NCBI GenBank assembly: GCA_015482705.2
Contig: JADMLA020000013.1
Span: forward strand, 1 to 55,302
Direction of reading: 5' to 3'
From: Prosthecochloris sp.
GTDB taxonomy: Bacteria; Bacteroidota; Chlorobiia; Chlorobiales; Chlorobiaceae
Length of the DNA: 55,302 nucleotides
Shown: positions 42,732 through 52,065 of the stretch, piece after piece
How the letters are laid out: each line of letters begins with the position of its first letter
Numbering within the stretch: the stretch's first letter is position 1
The notes under the pieces: model-generated
The model's input: only the letters and a program-made list of their open reading frames with translations
Databases searched by the model: none
Told to the model about the DNA's origin: nothing
Translations under genes and position numbers: made by a program

Positions 42732-44210
42732 TCATATCGACATAATCTCGATACGTTTTTTCAGTTCCTCAACCTGACTTCTCATTTCTGTGGAATTCTC
42801 CACTTTTTTATGAATGGTGTTGTAGCCGTGAATTACCGTTGAATGATCTCTTCCTCCGAAATGGAGCCCTATGGTTTTCAAAGATGAGTCTGTGAGTTCT
42901 TTGCTGAGATACATCGCTATCTGGCGTCCGGTTGCAATTTCTTTTTTCTTCGATTTGCCTTTCAAGTCGTTGGGAGTGATGGAAAAATAGGAGCAAATCG
43001 CTTTTTCAATGGTTTCCAGACTCAACTGCTTGGACTGAATTCTGATAATGTCCTTGAGCGTTGTTTTGGTGAACGAAAGGTCGATTTCCTTGTTGAACAA
43101 AGAGTGTGCTGCCAGGAGCTTGACAATACACCCTTCGAGCTCCCTGACGTTTTGCGTGACGTTGGTTGCGATGAACTCTATGACATTTGCATCGAATGTC
43201 ACGCCGTTTTGTTCCAGCTTGCTTTGAATGATCGCTTTTCTCGTTTCATAGTCAGGAGGCTGAATGTCAGCCGACAATCCCCAATTGAACCGGGAAATAA
43301 GCCGGTCTTCAATGCCTCTTATTTCTTTTATAGGTCTATCCGATGAGAGAATGATCTGTTTGTTCGACTGATGAAGGGTGTTGAAAATGTGAAAGATTTC
43401 CTCCTGCGTTTTTTCTTTTCCTGCAAAGAACTGAATATCGTCGATGATGAGAACATCAACTTTTCTGTAAAAGGCGGAAAATTCCTGAATGTTGCCGTTT
43501 TGAATGGCATTGACGAAATCGATGGCAAATTTCTCGCTCGAGACATACAGGACGTATTCGGAGATGCTTTTTTCACGGACATGATTGCCGATAGCTTGAG
43601 TCATGTGCGTTTTACCGAGTCCAACTCCTCCATAAATGACGAGAGGATTGAAGGCGTTTTGCCCGGGATTTTGGGATACCGATTTCGATGCAGCGAACGC
43701 CAGGGAGTTACAGTCACCTCGAATAAGAGTGTCGAATGTGTATTTTGGATTGAGATGGCTTTCAAATTTTGTCCGGTAGCGTTCAAGGAAATCTCTGTCG
43801 GAAGACAACTCGACCGTTGCAGAACAGCCGTTTTCGGCAGGGTCGGTTTTGGGTATATTCTGATGGGGGAGTTCGATGGTGACCGGGTTGTTCTGTGACC
43901 TGTCCATAACGATCGAATACATCAATCGCCCTTCGGAACCGAGAATATCCTTCAGAGCCTGTTTCAGCTGTGTTGAGTAATTTTCTTCAATCCATTCGTA
44001 GAAAAACTGGCTTGGAACTTCAATAGTCAGTTCATTGTCCGAAAAGTGTAGGGGAGAGATCGGGGTGAACCATGTTTTAAATGCCTGGCTGTTGAGTTTA
44101 TCTTTCAGTATATCGAGGCAGGCATCCCATACTTTTTGTGCTGCATTGGCTTCTGTACCATTACTGTGTGATTGCTTATCAAGTAGAACCTTACTTTGTT
44201 GGGCTGGCAT
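42732..44210 (-). CDS. dnaA: Chromosomal replication initiator DnaA
   Basis: 492 residues. Domain I is WDACLDILKDKLNSQAFKTWFTPI. The AAA+ domain has Walker A GGVGLGKT (194-201), Walker B VLIIDDIQFF and the arginine-finger region LISRFNWGL. Domain IV ends with GGRDHSTVIHGYNTI, the helix-turn-helix that reads DnaA boxes. It binds the box clusters on both sides of its own gene and melts the origin. The minus strand carries dnaA-dnaN-recF-DUF721 in the classical order. Confidence 0.98.
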   Translation of the reverse strand: MPAQQSKVLLDKQSHSNGTEANAAQKVWDACLDILKDKLNSQAFKTWFTPISPLHFSDNELTIEVPSQFFYEWIEENYSTQLKQALKDILGSEGRLMYSIVMDRSQNNPVTIELPHQNIPKTDPAENGCSATVELSSDRDFLERYRTKFESHLNPKYTFDTLIRGDCNSLAFAASKSVSQNPGQNAFNPLVIYGGVGLGKTHMTQAIGNHVREKSISEYVLYVSSEKFAIDFVNAIQNGNIQEFSAFYRKVDVLIIDDIQFFAGKEKTQEEIFHIFNTLHQSNKQIILSSDRPIKEIRGIEDRLISRFNWGLSADIQPPDYETRKAIIQSKLEQNGVTFDANVIEFIATNVTQNVRELEGCIVKLLAAHSLFNKEIDLSFTKTTLKDIIRIQSKQLSLETIEKAICSYFSITPNDLKGKSKKKEIATGRQIAMYLSKELTDSSLKTIGLHFGGRDHSTVIHGYNTIHKKVENSTEMRSQVEELKKRIEIMSI

Positions 44211-44649
44211 GAAATCGTGACATTTGAGATGTGGATAAGCTCTTCCATTGACGAATAATCAACATTTGTTGTTCATAAATTACATTTTTCAGTGGACAAA
44301 AAACAATTCGCGAAAGGAAAAGTTCTTGTTCCGTGTGACATAGTTGTAACAAAGGTTGTCCACAGGTTAAGTTGTTTTTTTGTTTGTTTTTATGGTTTTG
44401 TGTTCTTTTGGTTGTCAACATCTGTGGATTGTTTTTGTTGTCAGGTTTTTTGGGGCTTTCGTCGGGTGAAGTTTTTTTATCAACAAGTTGTCAACATTGT
44501 GGGTATCTCCTCTTCGGAGGGATGTTGACAGCCGGTGTCGCTTATGCGAAAAGCTGTTTTACCCGGTTGGATTTCAAAAATGATTATGCTAAATTCAATG
44601 CCTTGTATTTTTTGAATCGATCTATGAGAACAATGAAGAGTGTTTTATC
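44211..44649. other. oriC: Replication origin region, dnaA-rpmH side (oriC, part 2)
   Basis: A perfect DnaA box (TGTGGATAA, 44230-44238) and near-matches TTGTCCACA (44356-44364), TTGTCAACA (44412-44420, 44488-44496), TGTGGATTG (44423-44431) and TTATCAACA (44477-44485). The stretch 44365-44460 is strongly G/T on this strand with almost no C, a composition often found at unwinding elements. The divergent dnaA and rpmH promoters must also lie here. Confidence 0.8.
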
Positions 44650-44814
44650 ATGAAAAGAACATTTCAGCCGCATAACAGAAAGAGAAGAAACAAGCATGGT
44701 TTCCGCCAGCGCATGGCGACAAAAAACGGCCGTAGAATCATCGCTTCACGAAGAGCGAAAGGGCGTCATTCGCTAAGTGTCAGCAGTGACATGGGATCTC
44801 GCAAAAAAGGATAG
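44650..44814 (+). CDS. rpmH: Large ribosomal subunit protein bL34
   Basis: 54 residues, very basic: MKRTFQPHNRKRRNKHGFRQ, then RMATKNGRRIIASRRAKGRH with a tail of SLSVSSDMGSRKKG. This is the L34 signature with a short C-terminal extension. It is part of the 50S subunit and is the first gene of the plus-strand rpmH-rnpA-yidD-yidC group leading away from the origin. Confidence 0.97.
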   Translation: MKRTFQPHNRKRRNKHGFRQRMATKNGRRIIASRRAKGRHSLSVSSDMGSRKKG

Positions 44815-44837
44815 ATCACTAACTGTTCCGTGATATT

Positions 44838-45260
44838 GTGAACTTTGTCCATGCTCACTCGTTAAAAAAGTATGAAATTCTCAGGGGGCGATCTTCTGTG
44901 TCGAAGCTTTTTCGTTCCGCCCGAAGTTACAGAGGAAATTTCATAAAAGTGCTGTTTGCCCCGCTCGAGATGACTTGGAGAGGACATCGGTCACTACCCA
45001 AAGTTCTTTTTATCGTTGGCAGGAAAATAAAACCCGATGCTGTTGATCGTAACAGGATAAAGCGTTTGATGAAAGAGGCCTACAGGCATGAAAAAGCACT
45101 TGCAATCGAATGTGCTGGAAAATATGCCGGGAACGGAGAGAGGATACTCTGTATCGCATTCATGTACGTCGGGCGAAAAAAAAATTCTCCGTCATTGGAA
45201 AATTTCAGAAAAGAGATTAGAGCATTGCTTGAAGGCATTAACAGTATGGCTCCCGGTTGA
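44838..45260 (+). CDS. rnpA: Ribonuclease P protein component
   Basis: 140 residues. The core has YEILRGRSSVSKLFRSARSYRG and the RNR motif VDRNRIKRLMKEAYR, followed by a helix and strand of the RnpA fold. It binds RNase P RNA for tRNA 5' maturation. No ATG is available; GTG 44838 is the most likely start, 23 bp after rpmH. Confidence 0.92.
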   Translation: MNFVHAHSLKKYEILRGRSSVSKLFRSARSYRGNFIKVLFAPLEMTWRGHRSLPKVLFIVGRKIKPDAVDRNRIKRLMKEAYRHEKALAIECAGKYAGNGERILCIAFMYVGRKKNSPSLENFRKEIRALLEGINSMAPG

Positions 45261-45325
45261 GCCGTCAATAATGCCTGAAAGGTTGTTGATTCAGGCAAAA
45301 GAGATTTTATAGCAAAAGAGCAATC

Positions 45326-45604
45326 ATGGAACTCAATGCTTTCTGGAAAATTATAAACCAGGTGCCGATTCTTCTAATCAAGTTTTACCGGTCGTATATC
45401 TCTCCCCTTTTAGGTCCATCCTGTCGATTTTATCCTACCTGTTCACATTATGCTCTCGAGGCGTTCAGGACTCATAATTTCTTTTATGCGCTGTTGCTGA
45501 CTGTATGGCGGGTGGTTCGCTGCAATCCTTTTTCCAAAGGGGGATATGATCCAGTACCATTGTCCGGTGAAAAATTAAAATCAAAAGAAAGAGATAATGG
45601 ATAG
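45326..45604 (+). CDS. yidD: Membrane protein insertion efficiency factor YidD
   Basis: 92 residues: ILLIKFYRSYISPLLGPSCRFYPTCSHYALEAF then LLTVWRVVRCNPFSKGGYDPVP. These Cys-containing segments define the family. It is a small amphipathic protein at the inner membrane that assists YidC. Its end overlaps the yidC start by 8 bp. Confidence 0.96.
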   Translation: MELNAFWKIINQVPILLIKFYRSYISPLLGPSCRFYPTCSHYALEAFRTHNFFYALLLTVWRVVRCNPFSKGGYDPVPLSGEKLKSKERDNG

Positions 45605-47360
45605 AAATTCTGTAATAGGACTTTTGCTGATAGGTTTGATCATGATTGTCTGGATGCAGTTCATGGCTCCGGAAAGAAAAACCGCTCCAGACATGGCGGT
45701 GAGTGATGTGGCCGTGGTTGATGAAGCAGGTAATGACAATAACAGGTCATCGTCGGTCACGCAGGATAACGGGAGTACCGATGCTTTCGGGGAGTTTGCC
45801 GCGGTGGCCGAAGGTGAGGAAAAAACCATCACCGTTGACAACGAACTTTTCACAGCGGTGTTTTCCTCACGGGGAGCTACTCTGAAGTCAATGGTGTTGA
45901 AAGGCCATCTCAATTCGGACAGGGAGCTTTTCGACCTGGTGAAAAATGCCGATAGCGGTGCACTGTCACTTTTTTTTCAGACTCGTGACGGTAAGAAAAT
46001 CGATACAAGAGACCTTTATTTTACAGCGTCTGACAACAATAGCGAAGTGATCTTGGAAGGAGACCAGTCCTATTCGCTGACGTACAGGCTCGATATCTCC
46101 CCTGAGAGAAGCATAACCATTGCCTATACTTTTACCGGTGACGACTATGCTATAGGCTATGATGTTCAGATGTCAGGCTTCGAGGGTCAGTTGCCCGGTA
46201 ACGAATTTCAGCTTGAATGGGATGGCGGGCTGATCCATTCCGAGAAAAATCACGATGACGAGATGCAGAACTCGTGGGCATCGGCGTATATGGGTGGTAG
46301 TCTCCTCAAACTCGATGCGAGTGATTCTTCGAAAAACTATCGAGAAGAACAGTCCGGAGTGGCGACATGGATAGCCGTAAGAACAAAATATTTTGTGGCT
46401 GCAATGATTCCTTCGTCACCAACAGAAGGAGTGTATTTGAGCGGGAATCATAAGGCGGGAGAAAAGTTTGAGAATTATACGGCAGCACTGAAGTTCTCAC
46501 TTCCGGCCGGCGAGAAAATCTATAAAGAATCGCTGGTGCTCTATGTCGGGCCGATCGATTACAATGTGTTGCACTCATTGGACGTGAATCTCGAAAAGAT
46601 CATGGATTTCGGCTGGGACTGGTTGACCAGGCCGTTTGCGGAGTACATTATTCTGCCGATCTTCAACCTTCTCAACCAGTTCATCAGCAATTACGGTCTC
46701 ATCATCATCATTTTTGCGCTGCTGATCAAACTGGTCACCTATCCGCTGACCATGGCATCTACCAAATCGATGAAAAAAATGGCTGCCCTTCAGCCGATGA
46801 TGAAAGAGCTGCAGGAAAAGTACAAGGACAATCCTGGAAAAATGCAGAGTGAACTGGGCAGGATATACAAAGAGGCCGGGGTTAATCCGTTAGGTGGGTG
46901 TCTTCCGGTACTGCTGCAGATGCCCCTGCTTTTTGCAATGTTCTACGTGTTCCGTTCGTCCATAGAACTGCGCCAGCAGCCATTCCTTTGGGCTAACGAT
47001 CTTTCAGTGCCGGACTCTATTCTCGATTTGGGATTCAGTATTCCGCTGTATGGGGATCATATCGCTTTATTTCCGATCCTCATGGGTGGGGCGGTCTATC
47101 TGCAGCAGAAGATAACCCCGACGACACAGACCAATGAGCAGATGAAGATCATGATGTACATATTCCCGGTCATGATGCTGCTCTTTTTCAACAACCTTCC
47201 TGCAGGACTGGGGCTCTACTATCTGATGTTCAACGTGTTCAGTATCATCCAGACCTATTACATCAATAAGACATCTTCTACGGATGATCTCCCGGAAATA
47301 GCTCCAGCCAAACCGGTTCAAAAGCAGCCGAAAAAGAAAAAGGGAGGTAAAAAACGTTAA
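45597..47360 (+). CDS. yidC: Membrane protein insertase YidC
   Basis: 587 residues. An N-terminal anchor (SVIGLLLIGLIMIVWMQF) is followed by a large periplasmic P1 domain (about 60-330). The conserved C-terminal insertase core includes LLIKLVTYPLTMASTKSMKKMAALQPMMKEL, NPLGGCLPVLLQMPLLFAMFYVF and FPVMMLLFFNNLPAGLGLYYL. A basic tail (KKKKGGKKR) may contact ribosomes. It inserts membrane proteins with or without SecYEG. Confidence 0.97.
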   Translation: MDRNSVIGLLLIGLIMIVWMQFMAPERKTAPDMAVSDVAVVDEAGNDNNRSSSVTQDNGSTDAFGEFAAVAEGEEKTITVDNELFTAVFSSRGATLKSMVLKGHLNSDRELFDLVKNADSGALSLFFQTRDGKKIDTRDLYFTASDNNSEVILEGDQSYSLTYRLDISPERSITIAYTFTGDDYAIGYDVQMSGFEGQLPGNEFQLEWDGGLIHSEKNHDDEMQNSWASAYMGGSLLKLDASDSSKNYREEQSGVATWIAVRTKYFVAAMIPSSPTEGVYLSGNHKAGEKFENYTAALKFSLPAGEKIYKESLVLYVGPIDYNVLHSLDVNLEKIMDFGWDWLTRPFAEYIILPIFNLLNQFISNYGLIIIIFALLIKLVTYPLTMASTKSMKKMAALQPMMKELQEKYKDNPGKMQSELGRIYKEAGVNPLGGCLPVLLQMPLLFAMFYVFRSSIELRQQPFLWANDLSVPDSILDLGFSIPLYGDHIALFPILMGGAVYLQQKITPTTQTNEQMKIMMYIFPVMMLLFFNNLPAGLGLYYLMFNVFSIIQTYYINKTSSTDDLPEIAPAKPVQKQPKKKKGGKKR

Positions 47361-47425
47361 GCATGTAATCTGTTGTCCCGGCACCATACTCTGCCGGGGC
47401 ATAAAACAAACGTATCTGCAGCAGG

Positions 47426-47893
47426 ATGATACAGCTCTCAACGGAGTACTTTGCGGTACTGTCAAGCAGGCTGATATTCTCTGCAATTGCCATACTTTTC
47501 ACCGCGATGATCATCATGTTTCGCAGAGGTTGGGACGGTATGGCAATTCTTTTTCTTGTTCTCACTGCCACCGTTGTTTCTGAATTGATGTTTTCAACGC
47601 TGGTCCGATCGCTGCCGCCGGATATCGGTTTGTCATGCTCCTATGGTACTGCGGCATATCCAGCAGCAGCGGTCATCGTCTATATTTTTTTCAGCCGGGG
47701 CACTATGGCTGAAAAGTTGTTCACTGCTCTTTTTCTGCTTTCAGCCGTGCTGTTTACCATTTCGGGAATGTTTGCCGGGTTGTATTCTTCCGGTACAGCC
47801 GCCGTAGGTGTTCTCGTCGGAATGGTTACTTCGGTAATGGTGTACACTGTTGTGGTTTCGTTGGTGAAATACTATCTCGGGCGGTGCAGGTGA
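47426..47893 (+). CDS. Multi-pass membrane protein, unknown function
   Basis: 155 residues with four or five hydrophobic segments (LIFSAIAILFTAMIIMF, GMAILFLVLTATVVSEL, AAYPAAAVIVYIFF, LFTALFLLSAVLFTISGMFAGLY, VLVGMVTSVMVYTVVVSLV). The spacing of CSYGTAAYPAAAV and FAGLYSSGTAAVGVLVG faintly recalls the C-terminal half of PAP2 phosphatases (SGHA...R...HxxxD), but the catalytic His, Arg and Asp are missing. It lies between yidC and the ROK gene. I do not assign a function. Confidence 0.65.
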   Translation: MIQLSTEYFAVLSSRLIFSAIAILFTAMIIMFRRGWDGMAILFLVLTATVVSELMFSTLVRSLPPDIGLSCSYGTAAYPAAAVIVYIFFSRGTMAEKLFTALFLLSAVLFTISGMFAGLYSSGTAAVGVLVGMVTSVMVYTVVVSLVKYYLGRCR

Positions 47894-47984
47894 TGCCGGT
47901 GCAACGGCATAAACCGTCAGTGGCAGGGGATTTTTCGGTCTGAAAAGCGAATTATAACGCAATGTGACACATTGGGGTTGCAAG

Positions 47985-48905
47985 ATGGCACTATACTGGG
48001 GTATAGATCTCGGGGGAACAAAAATAGAGGGCGCTGTCCTCGATGAAAACAAGAAACCTCTTGTTCGTCTGAGGATTCCAACGGAAGCTTCCGGAGGGTA
48101 CCGCCATATACTATCACGAGTGCAGAAGCTTCTGCAGATGATGGCCGATGAGTACGGTTTTACGTTGCCTTCAGTTGTAGGAATTGGTACTCCCGGCCGG
48201 ATTGACGTGAACACCGGCCTTTTGAAAAATTCAAACACGGTATGTCTCAACGGTAAACCGGTGCTGGTCGATTTTCAAAAGCTGCTTCAGGCAGAGGTGA
48301 TGATCGAAAATGATGCCAACTCGTTTGCGCTTGCGGAATCTCTCTTCGGCGCAGGAAGAAAAACAATGCATCGGGGGACGGGAGTCGCTTTCGGAATTAT
48401 TCTCGGTACCGGAGTGGGGGGAGGAATTGTCTGCGGTGAAACGGTTGTTCACGGAGCGCATGGAATTGCAGGAGAGTGGGGGCATAACGAACTTTTGCCG
48501 GATGGGGAATTGTGCTACTGCGGGAGAAAAGGGTGTGTGGAAACCGTATTGTCTGGGCCGGCACTCGAGCGGTTCTATACCATTCGGTCGGGAGGGATGT
48601 GGAAATCCCTCAAAGAGATTGCAGCGACTGCCGAAGCTGATCAGGCTGCCGGGGAAACGATCGAACGTTTGCTGAAAGGGTTCGGTAAAGCGGTCGCCCA
48701 GGTAATCAATATCCTCGATCCCCATATCATTATTGTCGGGGGAGGTGTGAGCAACGTCGAAGCACTCTACTCGCCTGTTGCCCGGTGTGAAATTGAAAAA
48801 CATCTGTTCAACGGTACACTCGATGTTCCGGTTGTGCGTCCGCAGCTCGGAGACAGCGCCGGTGTTATCGGTGCGGCCTTGTTAACTGTAGGAAAATCTC
48901 GATGA
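47985..48905 (+). CDS. ROK family sugar kinase (glucokinase-like)
   Basis: 306 residues. The phosphate loop is GIDLGGTKIEGAVLD, with ENDANSFALAES and GTGVGGGIVCG (ATP/sugar sites). The ROK zinc motif is EWGHNELLPDG with CYCGRKGC. It probably phosphorylates glucose or a related sugar, while the specific substrate is unproven. ATG 47985 is chosen over a GTG seven codons upstream. Its last 4 bp overlap the next gene (ATGA), so the two are translationally coupled. Confidence 0.9.
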   Translation: MALYWGIDLGGTKIEGAVLDENKKPLVRLRIPTEASGGYRHILSRVQKLLQMMADEYGFTLPSVVGIGTPGRIDVNTGLLKNSNTVCLNGKPVLVDFQKLLQAEVMIENDANSFALAESLFGAGRKTMHRGTGVAFGIILGTGVGGGIVCGETVVHGAHGIAGEWGHNELLPDGELCYCGRKGCVETVLSGPALERFYTIRSGGMWKSLKEIAATAEADQAAGETIERLLKGFGKAVAQVINILDPHIIIVGGGVSNVEALYSPVARCEIEKHLFNGTLDVPVVRPQLGDSAGVIGAALLTVGKSR

Positions 48906-50347
48906 AAGAAAAAAGTTTGAAAGATTTGTATAGGAAAGGAGAGACGGTTGAGCTGACAATCTCCGATATAGCGGAAAAGGACCACTGTTTCGGGAGGCTT
49001 GAAAACGGTACCGCTGCCCTTGTAAAGGGAATGCTGGCAGTTGGAGACAGGGTTAGGGCAACCATAACCAAAATCAGGCCTACCTATATCGAGGCCGTGC
49101 TTGACAGGATTTTGTCTCCTTCGGCTGACAGGGTCGAACCGGAATGTCCGGTTTTCGGTGTTTGCGGGGGATGTAAGTGGATGCATGTGAGTTATGACGC
49201 TCAGCTCCGCTACAAACAAAAGAAAGTACATGATGCTCTCCTTCACATCGGTGGTATGGAGGAGGTTCCGGTCAACCCTGTCCTGCCTGCACCTGGTATC
49301 ATGCATTACCGGAACAAGGTTGAATTTTCCTGTTCCAGCAAGCGGTATCTGATGCCGGAGGAATTGAAAATGGACGTTCTTGAAAAGCCAAAAGATTTTG
49401 CGCTTGGATTCCATGCGCCGGGAAATTTTGAAAAGGTTCTCGAGATAGACCGCTGCTATCTTGCCAAGGAATGTATGAACAATGCACTTCTGGCTACCAG
49501 AGAGTTTGCGCAAGAGTACGGTCTGGAACCCCATGCAGTAAGGGAACATAAGGGTTTTTTGAGAAATCTTATGCTGCGCTACAGCGAAGAACGGAACGTA
49601 CTGATGGTCAACCTCGTGACTTCATGGTACGATGCCGGTCTCATGGAAGCGTACCGCGATCGTCTTCTGTCCTCGATGCCGCAACAACCGATGACTGTCG
49701 TCAACAATGTCACGTCACGGAAAAATACGGTTGCGGTCGGTGAGAAAGAGTATGTCATTTACGGTGACGGAGTTGTCCAGGAGCGTCTGGGCGATCTGCA
49801 CTTCCGGATATCCGCCAACTCTTTTTTCCAGACAAACACAAAGCAGGCAGAAACCCTCTATGATGGCATCGTGAATATGGCCGGGCTGAGGGAAGATGAT
49901 ACGGTCTATGATCTGTATTGCGGAACCGGAACCATTACACTCTACCTTGCCGGGCGCTGCCGCCGGGCGATCGGTCTGGAAATCGTGGAAAGCTCACTGG
50001 CAGATGCCGCGGAGAACGCTTCGCGAAACGGTATCACCAACGCCTCGTTTTATGGGTTGGATCTGAAGAATTTTCATTCCGTACTCGGCACGCTGGAGGA
50101 GTTTGGGTTACCAAGGGTGATTGTCACGGATCCACCAAGGGCGGGTATGCACCCGAAAGCGCTGAAGGCCATGATTCGGCTCCAGCCCGAGACAATCGTC
50201 TATGTGAGCTGCAACCCTGCCAACCTTGCGCGCGATGCAAAAGAGATCAACGCTTCGGGCTACCGGCTCGAAGAGGTACAACCGGTCGATATGTTCCCGC
50301 ATACGAGTCATATCGAGACACTGGCGTGCTTCAGAAGAACAGTGTAA
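48902..50347 (+). CDS. rlmD: 23S rRNA (uracil-5-)-methyltransferase, RlmD/TrmA family
   Basis: 481 residues. An N-terminal TRAM domain (about 12-70) is followed by the [4Fe-4S] Cys set CPVFGVCGGCKWMH with a later Cys. The SAM domain has VYDLYCGTGTITLYLAG, VTDPPRAGMHP and the catalytic Cys in IVYVSCNPANLARD. Members methylate U1939 or U747 of 23S rRNA or U54 of tRNA. The iron-sulfur motif favours the rRNA enzymes, but paralogs exist, so RlmD is the best guess. Confidence 0.85.
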   Translation: MKEKSLKDLYRKGETVELTISDIAEKDHCFGRLENGTAALVKGMLAVGDRVRATITKIRPTYIEAVLDRILSPSADRVEPECPVFGVCGGCKWMHVSYDAQLRYKQKKVHDALLHIGGMEEVPVNPVLPAPGIMHYRNKVEFSCSSKRYLMPEELKMDVLEKPKDFALGFHAPGNFEKVLEIDRCYLAKECMNNALLATREFAQEYGLEPHAVREHKGFLRNLMLRYSEERNVLMVNLVTSWYDAGLMEAYRDRLLSSMPQQPMTVVNNVTSRKNTVAVGEKEYVIYGDGVVQERLGDLHFRISANSFFQTNTKQAETLYDGIVNMAGLREDDTVYDLYCGTGTITLYLAGRCRRAIGLEIVESSLADAAENASRNGITNASFYGLDLKNFHSVLGTLEEFGLPRVIVTDPPRAGMHPKALKAMIRLQPETIVYVSCNPANLARDAKEINASGYRLEEVQPVDMFPHTSHIETLACFRRTV

Positions 50348-50403
50348 GGATTGTTGACTCGTTGATTTGTTGAACTGTTGGTCTGAACGCTCTCGGAAAA
50401 ACC

Positions 50404-50509
50404 GTCGCGAGAAGTTCCGGGAGCAAGGCGAACGGAGTGCAGGAACCGGAGTGTACAAATAGTACATGAGGATTCCGAGCACCGCTCAACGCAGCTATCG
50501 AATCTCTTA
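50404..50509 (-). repeat. Dispersed repeat family B, copy 1
   Basis: Read on the minus strand, it contains GTGCTCGGAATCCTCATG, then CACTCCGGTTCCTGCACTCC and GTTCGCC, ending CTCGCGAC. The same order of segments, with scattered mismatches, is found at 52862-52965. It lies between the convergent rlmD and purT stops. Flanking short near-repeats of GTTGA occur at 50351-50380. No coding content. Confidence 0.65.
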
Positions 50510-50567
50510 GCAGGTTGTTCCGGGAGTGTAAACGGAAGGTAAAGGTCAAAAGTAAAAAGCATTCCTT

Positions 50568-51746
50568 TCATTTCTCGCAGATGACGTTTACTTTAGCGGC
50601 GCTTGTGATCGCTTTCTTTTTGATGTCTTCGACATCGCTTTCAGGATCGCCGGAGGCAAGGGCTACGCCCATTCGCCGGTAAGGACGGGATGAAGGCTTG
50701 CCGAAAATGCGGATATCTGTCCCCGGCAGGGTGAGAGCTTCTTCCAGACCGCTGAAACGGGGCGTGCTTCCCTCCCTCGTTGCCAGGATGACCGCACTGG
50801 CCCCGGGACGCATCAGGGAAATCTCCGGTATAGGCAATCCCAGGATCGTCCTGGCGTGCAGTTCGAATTCCGAAAGGTTCTGGGTTCCGACGAGAGTCAC
50901 CATACCGGTGTCGTGTGGACGCGGAGAAAGTTCCGAGAAATAAAGGCCTTCATCGGAAAGAAAAAACTCGACCCCCCAGATACCGGCTCCGCCGAGAGAT
51001 CGGGTGACCTTTTCAGCCATTTCCTGCGCCTCCAGCAACAGCGTTTCGCTCATACGGCAGGGCTGCCAGCTTTCCTGATAATCGCCTCGTTCCTGTCGAT
51101 GTCCTATAGGAGGGCAGAAAAGCGTTGGTCCGTTTTTTTGTGTTACGGTCAGGAGTGTGATTTCGGTATCGAACGGAATGAACGATTCAACGATCACTTC
51201 TGCGATATCCCCCCGCTTCGCGCTTTGCGAATAGCTCCATGCCTTCTCGATATCCGATGTGTTTCTGATGATTGACTGTCCCTTGCCAGAGGAACTCATC
51301 AGGGGCTTGATTACGGCGGGCAGGCCGATATTCTCTACGGCTGCTGTCAGTTCTTCCAGTGAAGCGGCGTAACGGTACCGTGCTGTTCTCAGGCCGAGTT
51401 CAGCCGCCGCCAGATCGCGAATGGCTTTGCGATTCATGGTAAAGTTTGCAGCGCGTGCCGACGGAACCACCTGAATGCCCCGTTTCTCATACGCATAGAA
51501 TCGTTCAGTGCGGATGGCCTCGATCTCCGGTACAACGATATCCGGCTTGTGCTTCACAACCAGAGCATCGAGGGCGTTGCCGTCGAGCATGTCGATAACC
51601 TCCCGTTCATCGGCCACCTGCTGTGCTGGCGCATCGCTGTAACTATCTACCGCTACCACGTATTGTCCGAGCCGTTTAACGGCGATAACGAACTCTTTTC
51701 CCAACTCCCCGCTGCCAAGCAGCATGATTTTTTTCGGCATGTTCAT
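50568..51746 (-). CDS. purT: Formate-dependent phosphoribosylglycinamide formyltransferase
   Basis: 392 residues, an ATP-grasp protein. The N terminus KIMLLGSGELGKEFVIAVKRLGQYVVAVDSY is a Rossmann-like pre-grasp domain. PLMSSSGKGQSIIR binds ATP, and GGAGIWGVEFFLSDEGLYFSELSPRPHDTGMVTL carries the metal ligands and the PurT/PurK signature. It makes formyl-GAR from GAR, formate and ATP in purine synthesis. It is monocistronic and convergent with rlmD. Confidence 0.96.
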   Translation of the reverse strand: MNMPKKIMLLGSGELGKEFVIAVKRLGQYVVAVDSYSDAPAQQVADEREVIDMLDGNALDALVVKHKPDIVVPEIEAIRTERFYAYEKRGIQVVPSARAANFTMNRKAIRDLAAAELGLRTARYRYAASLEELTAAVENIGLPAVIKPLMSSSGKGQSIIRNTSDIEKAWSYSQSAKRGDIAEVIVESFIPFDTEITLLTVTQKNGPTLFCPPIGHRQERGDYQESWQPCRMSETLLLEAQEMAEKVTRSLGGAGIWGVEFFLSDEGLYFSELSPRPHDTGMVTLVGTQNLSEFELHARTILGLPIPEISLMRPGASAVILATREGSTPRFSGLEEALTLPGTDIRIFGKPSSRPYRRMGVALASGDPESDVEDIKKKAITSAAKVNVICEK

Positions 51747-51929
51747 GGCGATATACTGATATGAACGGTTGACAAGACAGACGCTCCGATACCCGCAGCG
51801 CTACGAAATATACGACACCGGTTCGGAGATGAAAAGGATCTCTACGGTAGGCTGGTTTGCCTTGAAAGGAATTATTGATTCTGGCGGCCCGTTGAAAAGG
51901 AAAAAGATCGGATCAAGCAGGGAAAACAT

Positions 51930-52043
51930 TCAGTTGTCAGTATACGTCCGTTGGCCGGGATCGAGGCAGATATCATGGCAGCCTTCACATCCCGGCGGTT
52001 CTTCAATAGCCTTGCATGTCTGCTGACGCTGCATGGAAATCAT
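51930..52043 (-). CDS. Possible 37-residue Cys-rich small protein
   Basis: A minus-strand frame in the 51747-52065 gap reads MISMQRQQTCKAIEEPPGC then EGCHDICLDPGQRTYTDN. Four Cys at 10, 19, 22 and 26 form a C-x2-C-x3-C cluster that could bind metal. No Shine-Dalgarno is present and no family is recognised, so it may be chance. A plus-strand open frame over the same bases is less protein-like. The rest of this gap should hold the purT promoter. Confidence 0.25.
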   Translation of the reverse strand: MISMQRQQTCKAIEEPPGCEGCHDICLDPGQRTYTDN

Positions 52044-52065
52044 TCATAAGAACCCGAAATGAACT

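Noticed and set aside
47377..47398. CCCGGCA/TGCCGGG hairpin after yidC as terminator
   Set aside because: A 7-bp stem with no T-run; too weak to list as a feature.
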